DNA from: Tenacibaculum skagerrakense
Lineage (GTDB): Bacteria > Bacteroidota > Bacteroidia > Flavobacteriales > Flavobacteriaceae
Length of the DNA stretch: 64,000 bases
Assembly: GCF_004345825.1 (NCBI RefSeq)
Contig: NZ_SLXM01000008.1
Location: 151,078 to 215,077, forward strand
Direction: 5' to 3'
The position numbers and the translations under genes are program-made. Each line of letters opens with the position of its first letter. The first letter of the stretch is position 1. A model generated the notes under the pieces. The model was given only the letters and a program-made list of their open reading frames with translations, did not search any database and had not been told where the DNA came from. Of the stretch, positions 1-9,955 are shown piece after piece.

Positions 1-389
1 AGAAACAATTAAGTCCTGTTTTGGAAGAAGGTTTTGTAATCAAACGATCTGTTTTTCAGCCGTGTTTAGAATTGTATCCTATGCAAGAATGGAATCAGAT
101 GATGTCAAAAATTAACAAGCTAAACCGTTTTGTTAAAAAGAACAATGATTTTATTAGAAGATTTACTGCGGGTGTAAAGATGGTGGAAATGGATTCGGCA
201 GGAAGAATATTAATTCCAAAAGATTTATCGGTGTTTGCAGGTATTGAGAAAGAAGTGGTGTTGTCGAGTGCGGTAAACATAATTGAGATCTGGGATAAAG
301 AAAAGTATGAAAGTGTAATAGAAGATACAGCTTCAGATTTTGCTGAATTGGCTGAAGAGGTAATGGGAAATTTTGAGATCGATGAGTAA
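1..389 (+). CDS. mraZ: MraZ, division-cluster transcriptional regulator (5' end cut by window edge)
   Basis: This is the C-terminal ~129 residues of MraZ. The reading frame is open from base 3 to the left edge, so the N-terminus lies outside the window. MraZ is a ring-forming protein with two SpoVT/AbrB-type domains that binds repeats upstream of its own gene and controls the dcw cluster. The second AbrB-like repeat is visible as the stretch around VEMDSAGRILIPKDL, typical of the family. It is first in the operon and overlaps rsmH by 8 bp. Its own promoter and binding repeats are not in the window. Identification rests on sequence pattern plus position and is firm. Confidence 0.93.
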   Translation, partial: KQLSPVLEEGFVIKRSVFQPCLELYPMQEWNQMMSKINKLNRFVKKNNDFIRRFTAGVKMVEMDSAGRILIPKDLSVFAGIEKEVVLSSAVNIIEIWDKEKYESVIEDTASDFAELAEEVMGNFEIDE

Positions 390-1281
390 TTATCATGAGT
401 CAGTTTTGCTTAAAGAGAGTGTAGATGCTCTTAATATTAAAGAAGATGGAGTTTATGTGGATGTAACCTTCGGAGGAGGAGGTCATTCAAAAGAAATCTT
501 GAAAAGACTTGGAGAAAAAGGAAAGTTGTTTGCTTTTGATCAAGACGCTGATGCGTTGCAGAATGTAATTGAAGATGATCGTTTTGTGTTGATTGGTGAG
601 AATTTTAGGTACATAACTAGGTTTTTACGTTTTTACGGGATTAAAAAAGTAGATGGAGTGTTGGCTGATTTAGGGGTTTCTTCATATCAATTTGATGAAG
701 CAACAAGAGGTTTTTCTACAAGGTTTGATGGAGAGCTAGATATGAGAATGAATCAAGCATCAGGGCTTTCTGCAAAAGTTGTAGTAAATGAATATGAAGA
801 GGAGAAGCTGGCGGATGTGTTGTTTTTGTATGGGGAATTAAGAAATGCTAGGGCGATTGCAAAGCAAATAGTTAGTTCAAGAGCAGAGAAAAGTATCAAC
901 ACTAGTTTTGAGTTGAAAGCGGCTTTGAAGAGATTCTTGCCTCAGGCGAAAGAACATAAAATACTAGCTCAGATTTATCAGGCAATTCGAATTGAGGTAA
1001 ATGAAGAGTTGGAGGTGTTGAAAGAATTTTTGACTCAAATTCCAACATTGTTAAATGAAAACGGTAGGTTAAGTGTAATCTCGTATCATTCTTTAGAAGA
1101 TAGATTGGTGAAACGATTTATACAGATGGGGAAGTTTCAAGGTGAACCAGAGAAAGATTTTTATGGAAATACTAACGAGCCTCTAAAGAAAGTAGGAAAG
1201 TTGATTGTTCCAACACAAGAAGAAATAAAGGTTAATAATAGAGCAAGAAGCGCAAAGTTAAGAATAGCAACATTAAAGTAA
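382..1281 (+). CDS. rsmH: 16S rRNA (cytosine-1402-N4)-methyltransferase RsmH (MraW)
   Basis: SAM-dependent methyltransferase that modifies C1402 of 16S rRNA in the ribosomal P site. The start is taken at ATG 382, giving 299 residues beginning MSNYHESVLL, the usual RsmH N-terminus; an upstream in-frame TTG at 373 is less likely. Visible motifs are the SAM-binding glycine-rich loop TFGGGGHS, the DLGVSS motif, the FSTRFDGELDMRM block and the C-terminal SYHSLEDR motif. The length is normal for the family. It overlaps the end of mraZ and is followed one base later by ftsL, so translation is probably coupled. Confidence 0.96.
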   Translation: MSNYHESVLLKESVDALNIKEDGVYVDVTFGGGGHSKEILKRLGEKGKLFAFDQDADALQNVIEDDRFVLIGENFRYITRFLRFYGIKKVDGVLADLGVSSYQFDEATRGFSTRFDGELDMRMNQASGLSAKVVVNEYEEEKLADVLFLYGELRNARAIAKQIVSSRAEKSINTSFELKAALKRFLPQAKEHKILAQIYQAIRIEVNEELEVLKEFLTQIPTLLNENGRLSVISYHSLEDRLVKRFIQMGKFQGEPEKDFYGNTNEPLKKVGKLIVPTQEEIKVNNRARSAKLRIATLK

Positions 1282-1282
1282 A

Positions 1283-1609
1283 ATGAAACAAAACGCTGGT
1301 GGAATATATGATGTTTTAAGAGGTAGTTTTCTTACTGATGAATCGGCTGCAAAAAATTGGAGAGTAATCTTTTTTGTGGTGATTTTATTGTTGGTGATGA
1401 TTTGGAGCTCTCATTCAGCGGATGAAAAAGTGGTGAAAATCGCAGAACTCAATAAGGTAAAAAGAGAGTTAAGAGCCGAATATGTTGATACCAGTACGAT
1501 TTTAATGAGAATGAAATTGGAAAGTGCTATTCGAAAAAAAGTAAAAGCAAGTGGATTGAGTCCGGCAGAAGATCCGCCTCAAAAAATTAAAGTAATAATA
1601 AAAGAGTAG
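1283..1609 (+). CDS. ftsL: FtsL-like divisome bitopic membrane protein
   Basis: A 108-residue protein with a short cytoplasmic N-terminus, one hydrophobic segment at about residues 28-44 (VIFFVVILLLVMIW) and a periplasmic part rich in charged residues that could form a coiled coil. This is the layout of FtsL, which forms the FtsQ-FtsL-FtsB complex and activates the FtsW-FtsI septal synthase. Sequence conservation in FtsL is very low, so the call depends on topology and on its position between rsmH and ftsI. It starts one base after the rsmH stop. Confidence 0.8.
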   Translation: MKQNAGGIYDVLRGSFLTDESAAKNWRVIFFVVILLLVMIWSSHSADEKVVKIAELNKVKRELRAEYVDTSTILMRMKLESAIRKKVKASGLSPAEDPPQKIKVIIKE

Positions 1610-1612
1610 GTA

Positions 1613-3628
1613 TTGTCAACCATTAGAAAAAACATATTAAACAAATTTTATTTAGTAGCGGCTTTTATGTCGCTTTTTCTGGTTGTAATTGGTGTTAAAG
1701 TTTTTGAACTTCAGTATATCAAAGGAGATAAGTATAAAAAGCTTGCGCAAGAAGTAAATTATAAAAATGATACAGTATTTGCAAATAAAGGTAATGTATA
1801 TGCAGCTGATGGTAATTTGCTAGCTACATCAATATCTAATTACACCATTCGTATGGATGTAATGTCTGTAAATGATAGAGTTTTTGAAGATAATATAGCA
1901 GGTTTAACTAAAGAGCTTTCAAAAATGCTTGGAAGAACACCAAGTTATTATGAGAGAAAATTGCGAGATGCAAAAAAGACTAAAAACAGGTATTTGTTAA
2001 TAGCGCGAAACTTAGGTTATAATGACTATATGAAGATGAAAAGCTTTCCAATTTTCAACTTGGGAGTTTTTAGAGGAGGTTTTATTGCTGAGCAAAGAAC
2101 GGTAAGAGAGCATCCAATAGGTAAAATAGCTGAAAGAACTATCGGGTACAACGATCACAGAGGAGGAGCGGGAATTGAAGGTGCTTTCTCTGAGTTTATG
2201 TTAGGGAAAAATGGTTGGCGATTAAAGCAAAAAATAGCAAAAGGACAATGGAAGCCTATAAATGATTTGAATGAGCAAGAGCCAGAAGATGGTAAAGATG
2301 TTATTACAACCATAGATGTAAATATACAAGATATTACACATCATGCCTTGTTAAAGCAAATGGAATATTATGAAGCAGACCATGGTTGTGCGGTAGTGAT
2401 GGAAACTGCAACAGGAGAAATTAAAGCCATATCAAACTTAGGAAGAACTTCTAACGGAAGATATTATGAAAAGAGAAATTATGCTGTTTGGGAAAGTCAT
2501 GAACCTGGCTCAACATTTAAGTTAGCTAGTTTAATGGCAGGGTTGGAAGATAAAGTAGTAGATACTTCTACCATTGTTGATACTGAAAAAGGAAAGATTT
2601 TTATTAATAACAGAAAAGTTGAGGATAGTGATAAAGATGGTTACGGTAAAATTTCCCTAGCAAGAGTTTTTGAAGTTTCTTCTAACGTGGGAATTGTGAA
2701 AGCAATTCAGAAACACTATGACAATAATCCAGAAAAGTTTTTAAAAAGAATAAAGCAGTTTGGTTTAGATAAGCAAACCGGTGTAAATATAGTTGGAGAA
2801 GGAAAACCATACATCCCTTCTACAAAAGATAAAAGTTGGAGTTCTATAAGTCTTGAGTGGATGGCTTGGGGGTATGGTGTGTCTCTAACACCGTTACAAA
2901 CCTTAATGTTTTATAATGCCGTAGCTAATGATGGGGAATTGATTAAGCCACGTTTTGTTAAAGAACTTAGAGTTGCTGGTAAAACAGTTAAAAAGTTTGA
3001 TAAAGAAGTAATGAGTGAAAGAATTGCTTCGCAAACTACTATTGATAAAGTAGTGCAAATAATGGAGAATGTAGTTAAAAAAGGAACTGCAAAAGAAATT
3101 TACTCTCCTAACTTTTCTATGGCAGGAAAAACAGGAACCGCAAAAAAATGGATTCCTAGAACCAAGAATAAAGATGGTGAGTATGAAGGAGGTTATTATT
3201 CAAATCAAAAGTATGTAGCTTCTTTTGCAGGTTTTTTTCCAGTTAAGAAGCCTAAATATTCTTGCATTGTGGTAATTCACGAGCCAAGTGTGTTAAAAGG
3301 ATATTACGGAGCTAAAGTAGCTGCGCCAGTGTTTAAGGAAATTGCACATAAAATTTACACCTCTAATCCGTCGAGTGTTCAAATGGTTACCGATTCGGTA
3401 GTAAGTAAGGCGGTTAATAAAGATTATAACAAATACTATGAAGTATTAAGTAAGTATAAAACCATCATGCCTACAGTTGTAGGGATGAGTGCTATGGATG
3501 CGATTTCTTTACTAGAAAATATGGGGTTGAAAGTTCGTTTTTCAGGATCTGGAAAAGTAACGGAGCAATCTGTAGAAAGAGGTGAAAAAGTAAAAAAAGG
3601 AACAACTGTTTATTTAAAATTATCGTAA
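1613..3628 (+). CDS. ftsI: Penicillin-binding protein 3, septal transpeptidase FtsI with C-terminal PASTA domain
   Basis: Division-specific class B penicillin-binding protein, 671 residues, starting at TTG 1613. It has an N-terminal membrane anchor (about residues 12-30), a PBP dimerisation domain, and a transpeptidase domain with the acylated serine in STFK (Ser300), an SSN motif (VSSNVGI) and KTGT at about Lys506. The last ~60 residues form one PASTA domain (PTVVGMSAMDAISLLENMGL and following), usual in Bacteroidota and Gram-positive homologues but absent from E. coli FtsI. It cross-links septal peptidoglycan with FtsW as partner. murE follows directly on the stop codon. Confidence 0.95.
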   Translation: MSTIRKNILNKFYLVAAFMSLFLVVIGVKVFELQYIKGDKYKKLAQEVNYKNDTVFANKGNVYAADGNLLATSISNYTIRMDVMSVNDRVFEDNIAGLTKELSKMLGRTPSYYERKLRDAKKTKNRYLLIARNLGYNDYMKMKSFPIFNLGVFRGGFIAEQRTVREHPIGKIAERTIGYNDHRGGAGIEGAFSEFMLGKNGWRLKQKIAKGQWKPINDLNEQEPEDGKDVITTIDVNIQDITHHALLKQMEYYEADHGCAVVMETATGEIKAISNLGRTSNGRYYEKRNYAVWESHEPGSTFKLASLMAGLEDKVVDTSTIVDTEKGKIFINNRKVEDSDKDGYGKISLARVFEVSSNVGIVKAIQKHYDNNPEKFLKRIKQFGLDKQTGVNIVGEGKPYIPSTKDKSWSSISLEWMAWGYGVSLTPLQTLMFYNAVANDGELIKPRFVKELRVAGKTVKKFDKEVMSERIASQTTIDKVVQIMENVVKKGTAKEIYSPNFSMAGKTGTAKKWIPRTKNKDGEYEGGYYSNQKYVASFAGFFPVKKPKYSCIVVIHEPSVLKGYYGAKVAAPVFKEIAHKIYTSNPSSVQMVTDSVVSKAVNKDYNKYYEVLSKYKTIMPTVVGMSAMDAISLLENMGLKVRFSGSGKVTEQSVERGEKVKKGTTVYLKLS

Positions 3629-5080
3629 GTGAAGGTTTTAAGAGACATATTGTATAGAGTGCCAGTAAACGCGGTTTTTGGTGATACAAACATAGACGTG
3701 AATAAAATGCACTTCGATAGTAGAGAAGTTTCTACGAATGATGTTTTTGTGGCATTAAAAGGGGTTCAGGTTGACGGGCATGATTTCATAGAGAAAGCTC
3801 TTGATAAAGGTGTTCTTGCGATAGTTTGTGAGACTGTTCCTGAAAAGAGAAGAACAGGTATTACTTATGTAGAGGTTTTAGATTCAAGTGAAGCATTAGC
3901 GATAATGTCTTCAAATTATTATGATAATCCTTCTAAAAAAATAAAACTAGTTGGTGTTACAGGTACCAATGGAAAAACAACGGTTACAACATTGTTGTAT
4001 GAGTTGTTTATGAACTTAGGGAGAAGAGTTGGGTTGCTGTCTACTGTTAAAATTATGGTGAATAAACGCGAGTTTAAAGCAACCCATACCACCCCTGATT
4101 CGCTTACAATAAATAAGTATTTAGCAAAAATGGTAGCTGAAGGAGTTGAGTATTGTTTTATGGAGGTGAGTTCTCATGGAATTCATCAAAATAGAACGTT
4201 AGGATTAAATTTTGCAGGTGGTGTTTTTACAAATTTATCACACGATCATTTAGATTATCATGCTTCTTTCGCGGAATATAGAGATGTTAAAAAACGTTTT
4301 TTCGATCAATTGCCTAAAGATGCGTTTGCACTGACAAATATTGATGATAAGAACGGACCTGTAATGATCCAGAATACAAAGACAAAGAAATATACCTACG
4401 CACTAAAAACTTTAGGTGATTTTAAGGCAAAGATTTTAGAGAAAAGTTTTTCTGGTTCGTTGATAACAATAAATGGGACAGAAGTTTGGAGCAAGTTGAT
4501 AGGCACTTTTAATGCTTACAATCTTTTAGCAATATATGGAGTAGCCGATTTAATGGAGGTTGAAAAGCTAGAAGTGCTTAAAGGTATTAGTGAGTTGAAT
4601 AGTGTTAGTGGGAGATTTCAGTATATCGTTTCTGAGACAAATGTTACGGCTATTGTAGATTACGCACATACACCAGATGCTTTAAAGAATGTTTTAGAAA
4701 CTATTAACGATATAAGAACTGGAAATGAAAATGTAATTACCGTTGTAGGTTGTGGAGGAGATAGAGATAAAACAAAAAGACCTAAAATGGCTCACATTGC
4801 TTCTCAGTTGAGTAATCAAGCAATTTTTACTTCAGATAATCCAAGAACTGAAGATCCGCAGGCTATAATAAATGAAATGGAGAAAGGTGTTTCTCCAGAG
4901 AATTATAAGAAAACGATATCAATTGTAGATAGAAAACAGGCGATAAAAACAGCGTACAAATTAGCGTCGCCTGGTGATATAATTTTAATCGCTGGAAAGG
5001 GACATGAAAATTATCAAGAAGTGAATGGAGAAAGACGTCACTTTGATGATTTAGAGGAAATAAAAATGTGTTTTAATTAA
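3629..5080 (+). CDS. murE: UDP-MurNAc-L-Ala-D-Glu:meso-diaminopimelate ligase MurE
   Basis: Cytoplasmic Mur ligase that adds the third stem-peptide residue. It is 483 residues with a GTG start at 3629 immediately after the ftsI stop. The ATP-binding loop GVTGTNGKTTVT is at about residues 109-120. The DNPR motif (TSDNPRTEDP) near the C-terminal third is the meso-diaminopimelate specificity signature, so a DAP-type peptidoglycan is predicted. Central and C-terminal Mur ligase domains are intact, including GKGHENYQ near the end. The gene lies in the standard dcw position. Confidence 0.96.
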   Translation: MKVLRDILYRVPVNAVFGDTNIDVNKMHFDSREVSTNDVFVALKGVQVDGHDFIEKALDKGVLAIVCETVPEKRRTGITYVEVLDSSEALAIMSSNYYDNPSKKIKLVGVTGTNGKTTVTTLLYELFMNLGRRVGLLSTVKIMVNKREFKATHTTPDSLTINKYLAKMVAEGVEYCFMEVSSHGIHQNRTLGLNFAGGVFTNLSHDHLDYHASFAEYRDVKKRFFDQLPKDAFALTNIDDKNGPVMIQNTKTKKYTYALKTLGDFKAKILEKSFSGSLITINGTEVWSKLIGTFNAYNLLAIYGVADLMEVEKLEVLKGISELNSVSGRFQYIVSETNVTAIVDYAHTPDALKNVLETINDIRTGNENVITVVGCGGDRDKTKRPKMAHIASQLSNQAIFTSDNPRTEDPQAIINEMEKGVSPENYKKTISIVDRKQAIKTAYKLASPGDIILIAGKGHENYQEVNGERRHFDDLEEIKMCFN

Positions 5081-5093
5081 TAAGTTTTAGAGG

Positions 5094-6320
5094 ATGTTGT
5101 ATTATTTATTTGAGTATTTAGAGAGTGAATTCAATTTAACTGGGGCAAGTGTGTTTCAGTTTATTACGTTTCGCTCTTCTGCGGCTTTTATATTGTCGCT
5201 GTTATTGTCAACAATCTTCGGAAAACGAGTTATTAATTATTTAAGTAGACTACAAGTTGGTGAAACTATTCGTGATCTTGGTTTAGAAGGACAGATGCAA
5301 AAAGCTGGAACACCTACAATGGGAGGTGTAATCATAATTTTTGCAACCTTAATTCCGGCGCTTTTATTAGCAAAGCTTGAAAATATATATGTGATAATTC
5401 TTCTGATTACTACAGTTTGGATGGGATTAATTGGTTTTACCGATGATTATATAAAAGTATTCAAAAAGGATAAAGCAGGATTAAAAGGAATCTTTAAAGT
5501 TATTGGTCAAGTTGGATTAGGTGTAATAGTTGGTGCAATGTTGTATTTCAGTCCGTCTGTAACAATTAAAGAACAATTACCAGTCGATCAACAGATTGTT
5601 CAAGAAAATGGTAAGAAGAAAGTATTTGGAGAAGCGCATAAGTCTACTAAAACAACAGTTCCTTTCTTTAAGAATAACGAATTAGATTATGCTAAAGCAT
5701 TGAGTTTTCTAGGAGATGGATATCAAAAATATGCCTGGTTAATTTTTATTCCTATTGTAATTTTTATTGTAACAGGAGTTTCAAACGGAGCAAATTTAAC
5801 CGATGGAATAGATGGGTTGGCAGCAGGTTCATCCGCCATTATAGTTATTGTATTGGCTTTGTTTGCATGGGTTTCTGGAAATATTGTATTTGCAGATTAT
5901 CTAGATGTAATGTATATCCCAAATTCTGGAGAAATGACAGTGTTTGTACTTGCATTTGCAGGAGCTTTAATAGGTTTCTTATGGTATAATACCTATCCAG
6001 CTCAAGTTTTTATGGGAGATACGGGTAGTTTAACTATTGGAGGAATTATCGCTGTAATAGCAATTGCAACAAGAAAGGAATTACTACTGCCTTTGCTAGC
6101 TGGAATATTTGTGATTGAAAATTTATCTGTGATTTTACAGGTAGGATATTTTAAGTATACCAAGAAGAAATTTGGTGAAGGAAGAAGGATTTTTAAAATG
6201 GCTCCTTTACATCACCATTATCAAAAATTAAACTATCACGAAAGTAAAATAGTAACTCGTTTTTGGATTGTTGGAATTTTACTTGCGGTATTTACAATTG
6301 TTACGCTGAAGTTGAGATAA
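5094..6320 (+). CDS. mraY: Phospho-N-acetylmuramoyl-pentapeptide-transferase MraY
   Basis: Integral membrane enzyme of 408 residues that transfers phospho-MurNAc-pentapeptide to undecaprenyl phosphate to make lipid I. About ten hydrophobic segments are visible. Family motifs are TPTMGG, the Mg-binding pair in [35 protein letters not shown] and the HHHYQ cluster near the C-terminus. A hydrophilic insertion at about residues 160-205 makes it longer than the ~360-residue E. coli enzyme; such insertions are common in Bacteroidota. Its TAA stop shares a base with the murD start (TAATG). Confidence 0.96.
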   Translation: MLYYLFEYLESEFNLTGASVFQFITFRSSAAFILSLLLSTIFGKRVINYLSRLQVGETIRDLGLEGQMQKAGTPTMGGVIIIFATLIPALLLAKLENIYVIILLITTVWMGLIGFTDDYIKVFKKDKAGLKGIFKVIGQVGLGVIVGAMLYFSPSVTIKEQLPVDQQIVQENGKKKVFGEAHKSTKTTVPFFKNNELDYAKALSFLGDGYQKYAWLIFIPIVIFIVTGVSNGANLTDGIDGLAAGSSAIIVIVLALFAWVSGNIVFADYLDVMYIPNSGEMTVFVLAFAGALIGFLWYNTYPAQVFMGDTGSLTIGGIIAVIAIATRKELLLPLLAGIFVIENLSVILQVGYFKYTKKKFGEGRRIFKMAPLHHHYQKLNYHESKIVTRFWIVGILLAVFTIVTLKLR

Positions 6321-7654
6321 TGAAAAAGTTAGTAGTACTAGGTGGAGGAGAAAGCGGTGTTGGAACTGCTGTTTTAGGGAAGAAACAAGGGTATCATGTA
6401 TTTGTTTCTGATCTAAGTGAAATTAGTGAAAAGTATAAAAAAGTTCTTTTACATCATGCTATAGATTTTGAAGAGAAACAACATTCTCAGGATAAAATTT
6501 TTGAGGCAGATTTGGTAATGAAAAGTCCAGGTATACCTGATAAAGTTAAGTTGATTCAAGATTTAAAACACAAGGATATTCCAGTAATATCTGAAATTGA
6601 GTTTGCAGGAAAATATACCGATGCAACTATTGTTGGAATTACAGGTTCGAATGGTAAAACAACTACCACATTATTAACCTATCATTTATTGAAAAATGGA
6701 GGTTTAGATGTTGGAATAGGAGGAAATATTGGAGATAGCTTTGCTAAACAAGTAGCTGAAAAAAGTTTTGAAAATTATGTTTTAGAGCTAAGTAGTTTTC
6801 AGCTCGATGGTGTCGAGGATTTTAATTCTCACATAGCAATGATTACGAACATAACTCCTGATCATCTTGATAGATATGATTACGATTTTAGTAAGTACAT
6901 CGCTTCAAAATTTAGAATAGCAAAAAATCAAACAAAAGATGATTTTTTAATATACGATGCAGATGATAAAGTAATCACAGATTGGTTACAAAATCATCCT
7001 GTTGCGTCAACGTTGGTTCCATTTTCAATGAATAAAGAATTAGAATATGGAGCTTTTTTAAAAGACAATAACATAATAATTAGATTAAACGAAGAAGAGT
7101 ATATAATGAACACATCCTATTTAACAATTAAAGGAAAGCACAATACAAAGAATGCAATGGCTTCAATGCTTGCTTCTAAATTATTGCAAGTAAGAAATTC
7201 AGCTATTACCGAAAGTATGTCAAGCTTTGAAGGAGCGGAGCATCGTTTAGAAAAGGTGTTGAAGGTAGAAGGAGTGTCTTATATCAACGATAGTAAAGCA
7301 ACTAATGTAAATGCAACATTTTATGCTTTAGAATGTATGGATAACCCAACAGTGTGGATTGTTGGTGGTGTAGATAAAGGAAACGATTATAATGATTTGT
7401 TACCATTGGTAAGAGAGAAGGTAAAAGCGATTGTTTGTTTAGGATTAGACAATCAAAAAATCATCGATACTTTTCAAAACGTTGTAGATATTATTGTAGA
7501 AACAGCTGGTGCTGAAGAAGCTGTAAAAGTATCTCACAAATTAGCTGTTAAGAACGATGTAGTGTTGCTTTCGCCAGCATGTGCAAGTTTCGATTTATTT
7601 GAAAATTACGAAGATAGAGGTCGTCAATTTAAAGAAGCAGTAAGAGGTTTATAG
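6320..7654 (+). CDS. murD: UDP-N-acetylmuramoylalanine--D-glutamate ligase MurD
   Basis: Mur ligase that adds D-glutamate to UDP-MurNAc-L-Ala. The start is ATG 6320 (444 residues, [15 protein letters not shown]), overlapping the mraY stop by one base; the frame is open further upstream but that part only duplicates mraY sequence in another frame. It shows an N-terminal Rossmann-like GGGESG loop, the ATP-binding GITGSNGKTTTT motif, NITPDHLDRY, and the C-terminal ligase domain ending SPACASFDLFENYEDRGRQF, which is characteristic of MurD. Confidence 0.96.
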   Translation: MKKLVVLGGGESGVGTAVLGKKQGYHVFVSDLSEISEKYKKVLLHHAIDFEEKQHSQDKIFEADLVMKSPGIPDKVKLIQDLKHKDIPVISEIEFAGKYTDATIVGITGSNGKTTTTLLTYHLLKNGGLDVGIGGNIGDSFAKQVAEKSFENYVLELSSFQLDGVEDFNSHIAMITNITPDHLDRYDYDFSKYIASKFRIAKNQTKDDFLIYDADDKVITDWLQNHPVASTLVPFSMNKELEYGAFLKDNNIIIRLNEEEYIMNTSYLTIKGKHNTKNAMASMLASKLLQVRNSAITESMSSFEGAEHRLEKVLKVEGVSYINDSKATNVNATFYALECMDNPTVWIVGGVDKGNDYNDLLPLVREKVKAIVCLGLDNQKIIDTFQNVVDIIVETAGAEEAVKVSHKLAVKNDVVLLSPACASFDLFENYEDRGRQFKEAVRGL

Positions 7655-7662
7655 GCTTAAGA

Positions 7663-8850
7663 TTGAAAACAATTTTTAAACATATAAAAGGAGATAGGGC
7701 AATATGGGCAATTGTAGCCATGTTGGCAATATTGTCTTTCATGCCAGTTTATAGCGCAAGTACTAATTTGGTATATGTTGTTGGAAATGGTTCAACAACA
7801 GGTCATTTAGTAAAGCATATAGCGTTATTAATTATGGGATTCGGAATTTTATATGGTGTTCATAAAATTCCTTATCGATATTTCAGTGGAGGTTCCGTGT
7901 TAATGTTGCCAATAGTAATATTGTTATTAATCGTAACTATAGCGCAAGGAAATACTATTGGAGGAGCTAATGCAAGTAGATGGATTCGTATTCCTTTTGT
8001 GGGAGTAGGTTTTCAAACATCAACATTGGCAGGTTTAGTGTTGTTGGTTTATGTAGCAAGATACTTAGCGAAGAATAAAGAAAAGCAAATAGTTTTTAGA
8101 GAGAGTTTAATTCAGTTATGGTTGCCTGTTGGAATTATACTAATGCTTATTCTTCCTGCTAACTTTTCAACCACTGCAATCATATTTTTCATGATTGTAT
8201 TGTTGTCATTTATTGGAGGATACCCAATGAAGTATATAGCAAATATTTTAGGTATAGGTATCGTAGCTTTAGGATTGTTTATTCTAGTAGCAAAAGCTTT
8301 TCCAGATTTAATGCCTAACAGAATTCAAACTTGGGAAAGTAGAATTTCGGGCTTTTTCTCTGGAGAAAGTGCTGAAAACTATCAAGTAGAGAAAGCAAAA
8401 ATAGCAATAGCAACTGGAGGTGTAACTGGAAAAGGTCCGGGGAAAAGTGTTCAGAAAAACTTTTTACCACAATCTTCTTCGGATTTTATTTATGCAATTA
8501 TAGTTGAAGAGTATGGTTTAGTTGGAGCTTTATTTGTGTTGTTTATTTATTTTTTATTGTTGTTCAGAATAGTAATTTCAGCTAAAAAGGCGACAACTAT
8601 TTTTGCGACTTTGTTGGTTATTGGAGTAGGATTGCCAATTGTTTTTCAGGCTATTATTAACATGGCTGTTGCTGTTAATTTATTCCCTGTAACTGGACAA
8701 ACATTACCATTAATTAGTAGTGGAGGTACTTCTATTTGGATGACATGTTTTGCTTTGGGTATGATATTAAGTGTTAGTGCATCTAAGAATGAAACTGAAG
8801 AATCTATTTTAGATGATAATCCGTTGGATATTTTACATGAAACCATATAA
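7663..8850 (+). CDS. ftsW: Septal peptidoglycan polymerase FtsW (SEDS family)
   Basis: SEDS-family membrane glycosyltransferase of 395 residues with a TTG start at 7663. It polymerises lipid II at the septum with FtsI. About ten transmembrane segments can be traced; conserved SEDS features are [21 protein letters not shown] and the C-terminal [19 protein letters not shown] block. The position between murD and murG is the canonical place for ftsW and separates it from the elongation paralogue RodA at 30.6-31.9 kb in this same window. The short charged C-terminal tail is cytoplasmic. Confidence 0.95.
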   Translation: MKTIFKHIKGDRAIWAIVAMLAILSFMPVYSASTNLVYVVGNGSTTGHLVKHIALLIMGFGILYGVHKIPYRYFSGGSVLMLPIVILLLIVTIAQGNTIGGANASRWIRIPFVGVGFQTSTLAGLVLLVYVARYLAKNKEKQIVFRESLIQLWLPVGIILMLILPANFSTTAIIFFMIVLLSFIGGYPMKYIANILGIGIVALGLFILVAKAFPDLMPNRIQTWESRISGFFSGESAENYQVEKAKIAIATGGVTGKGPGKSVQKNFLPQSSSDFIYAIIVEEYGLVGALFVLFIYFLLLFRIVISAKKATTIFATLLVIGVGLPIVFQAIINMAVAVNLFPVTGQTLPLISSGGTSIWMTCFALGMILSVSASKNETEESILDDNPLDILHETI

Positions 8851-8860
8851 ATACAATCAA

Positions 8861-9955
8861 ATGGAAAAATCGTTAAGTGTTGTTATAAGTGGTGGTGGAA
8901 CAGGAGGTCATATTTATCCTGCAATAGCTATTGCTAATGAGATTAAACTTCGATATCCTGAAGCTAGAATTTTGTTTGTTGGTGCTAAAGATAAAATGGA
9001 GATGGAAAAAGTACCACAGGCTGGTTATGAAATAAAGGGATTATGGATTTCGGGTATTCAAAGAAAACTGACGCTTAAAAATTTATTATTTCCTTTAAAA
9101 CTCATCAGTAGTTTGTGGAAAGCTATTGGAATCATTAATAAGTTTAAGCCTGATGTAGTAATAGGAACAGGTGGATTTGCTAGTGGTCCAACGTTAATGA
9201 TAGCGAATAGAAAAAGAATACCAACCTTAGTACAAGAACAAAATTCCTTTCCAGGAATAACCAATAAATTACTAAGTAAAAAAGCAACTAAGATTTGTGT
9301 GGCTTATGATAATTTAGAAAGGTTTTTTCCGAAGGATAAAATTATAAAAACAGGGAATCCGGTTCGTCAAGATTTATTATTAGTTCACTCTAAAAGAGAA
9401 GAAGCACAAGCTTTTTTTAAGTTAGACAAGAAGAAAAAAACTGTATTGGTTATTGGAGGGAGTTTAGGTGCTAGAAGAATAAATCAATTAATTGAATTGG
9501 AATTAGGATTCTTTAAAAAACAAGATGTTCAACTTATATGGCAATGTGGTAAGTTGTATTATGAAGAATTTAAAGAGTACGATAAAGAAAATAATATACA
9601 GGTTTTCCAGTTCTTAAACCGAATGGATTTGGCGTATGCTGCTGCTGATTTTGTTATTTCAAGATCAGGAGCTAGTTCAGTTTCTGAATTATGCATAGTA
9701 GGTAAGCCAACAATATTTATTCCGTCGCCAAATGTTGCGGAAGATCATCAAACCAAAAATGCAAAAGCAATTGTTGATAAGCATGGAGCGTTGATGTTAA
9801 AAGAAAACGAATTAAATACGTTTCCTGTAGTTTTTGAAACGTTATTGAAAGATAAAGGAAAACAAGAAAGTTTAAGTGAAAATATTAAAGAGTTAGCATT
9901 GCCAAATGCAACATCTGATATTGTAAACGAAATAGAGAAATTAATCAAAAAGTGA
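8861..9955 (+). CDS. murG: UDP-GlcNAc:lipid I N-acetylglucosaminyltransferase MurG
   Basis: Peripheral membrane glycosyltransferase that converts lipid I to lipid II. The start is taken at ATG 8861 (364 residues, [17 protein letters not shown]), because family members begin a few residues before the [11 protein letters not shown] loop; an alternative ATG at 8837 lies inside the ftsW end and would add eight residues. Further motifs are [21 protein letters not shown] and the donor-binding [12 protein letters not shown] segment. It is followed by murC with a 4-bp overlap. Confidence 0.95.
   Translation: MEKSLSVVISGGGTGGHIYPAIAIANEIKLRYPEARILFVGAKDKMEMEKVPQAGYEIKGLWISGIQRKLTLKNLLFPLKLISSLWKAIGIINKFKPDVVIGTGGFASGPTLMIANRKRIPTLVQEQNSFPGITNKLLSKKATKICVAYDNLERFFPKDKIIKTGNPVRQDLLLVHSKREEAQAFFKLDKKKKTVLVIGGSLGARRINQLIELELGFFKKQDVQLIWQCGKLYYEEFKEYDKENNIQVFQFLNRMDLAYAAADFVISRSGASSVSELCIVGKPTIFIPSPNVAEDHQTKNAKAIVDKHGALMLKENELNTFPVVFETLLKDKGKQESLSENIKELALPNATSDIVNEIEKLIKK

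Noticed and set aside
6263..6319. Extended N-terminus of MurD upstream of 6320
   Set aside because: The extra 19 codons lie entirely inside mraY, and MurD proteins begin right at the GGGESG loop; the ATG overlapping the mraY stop is the normal start.
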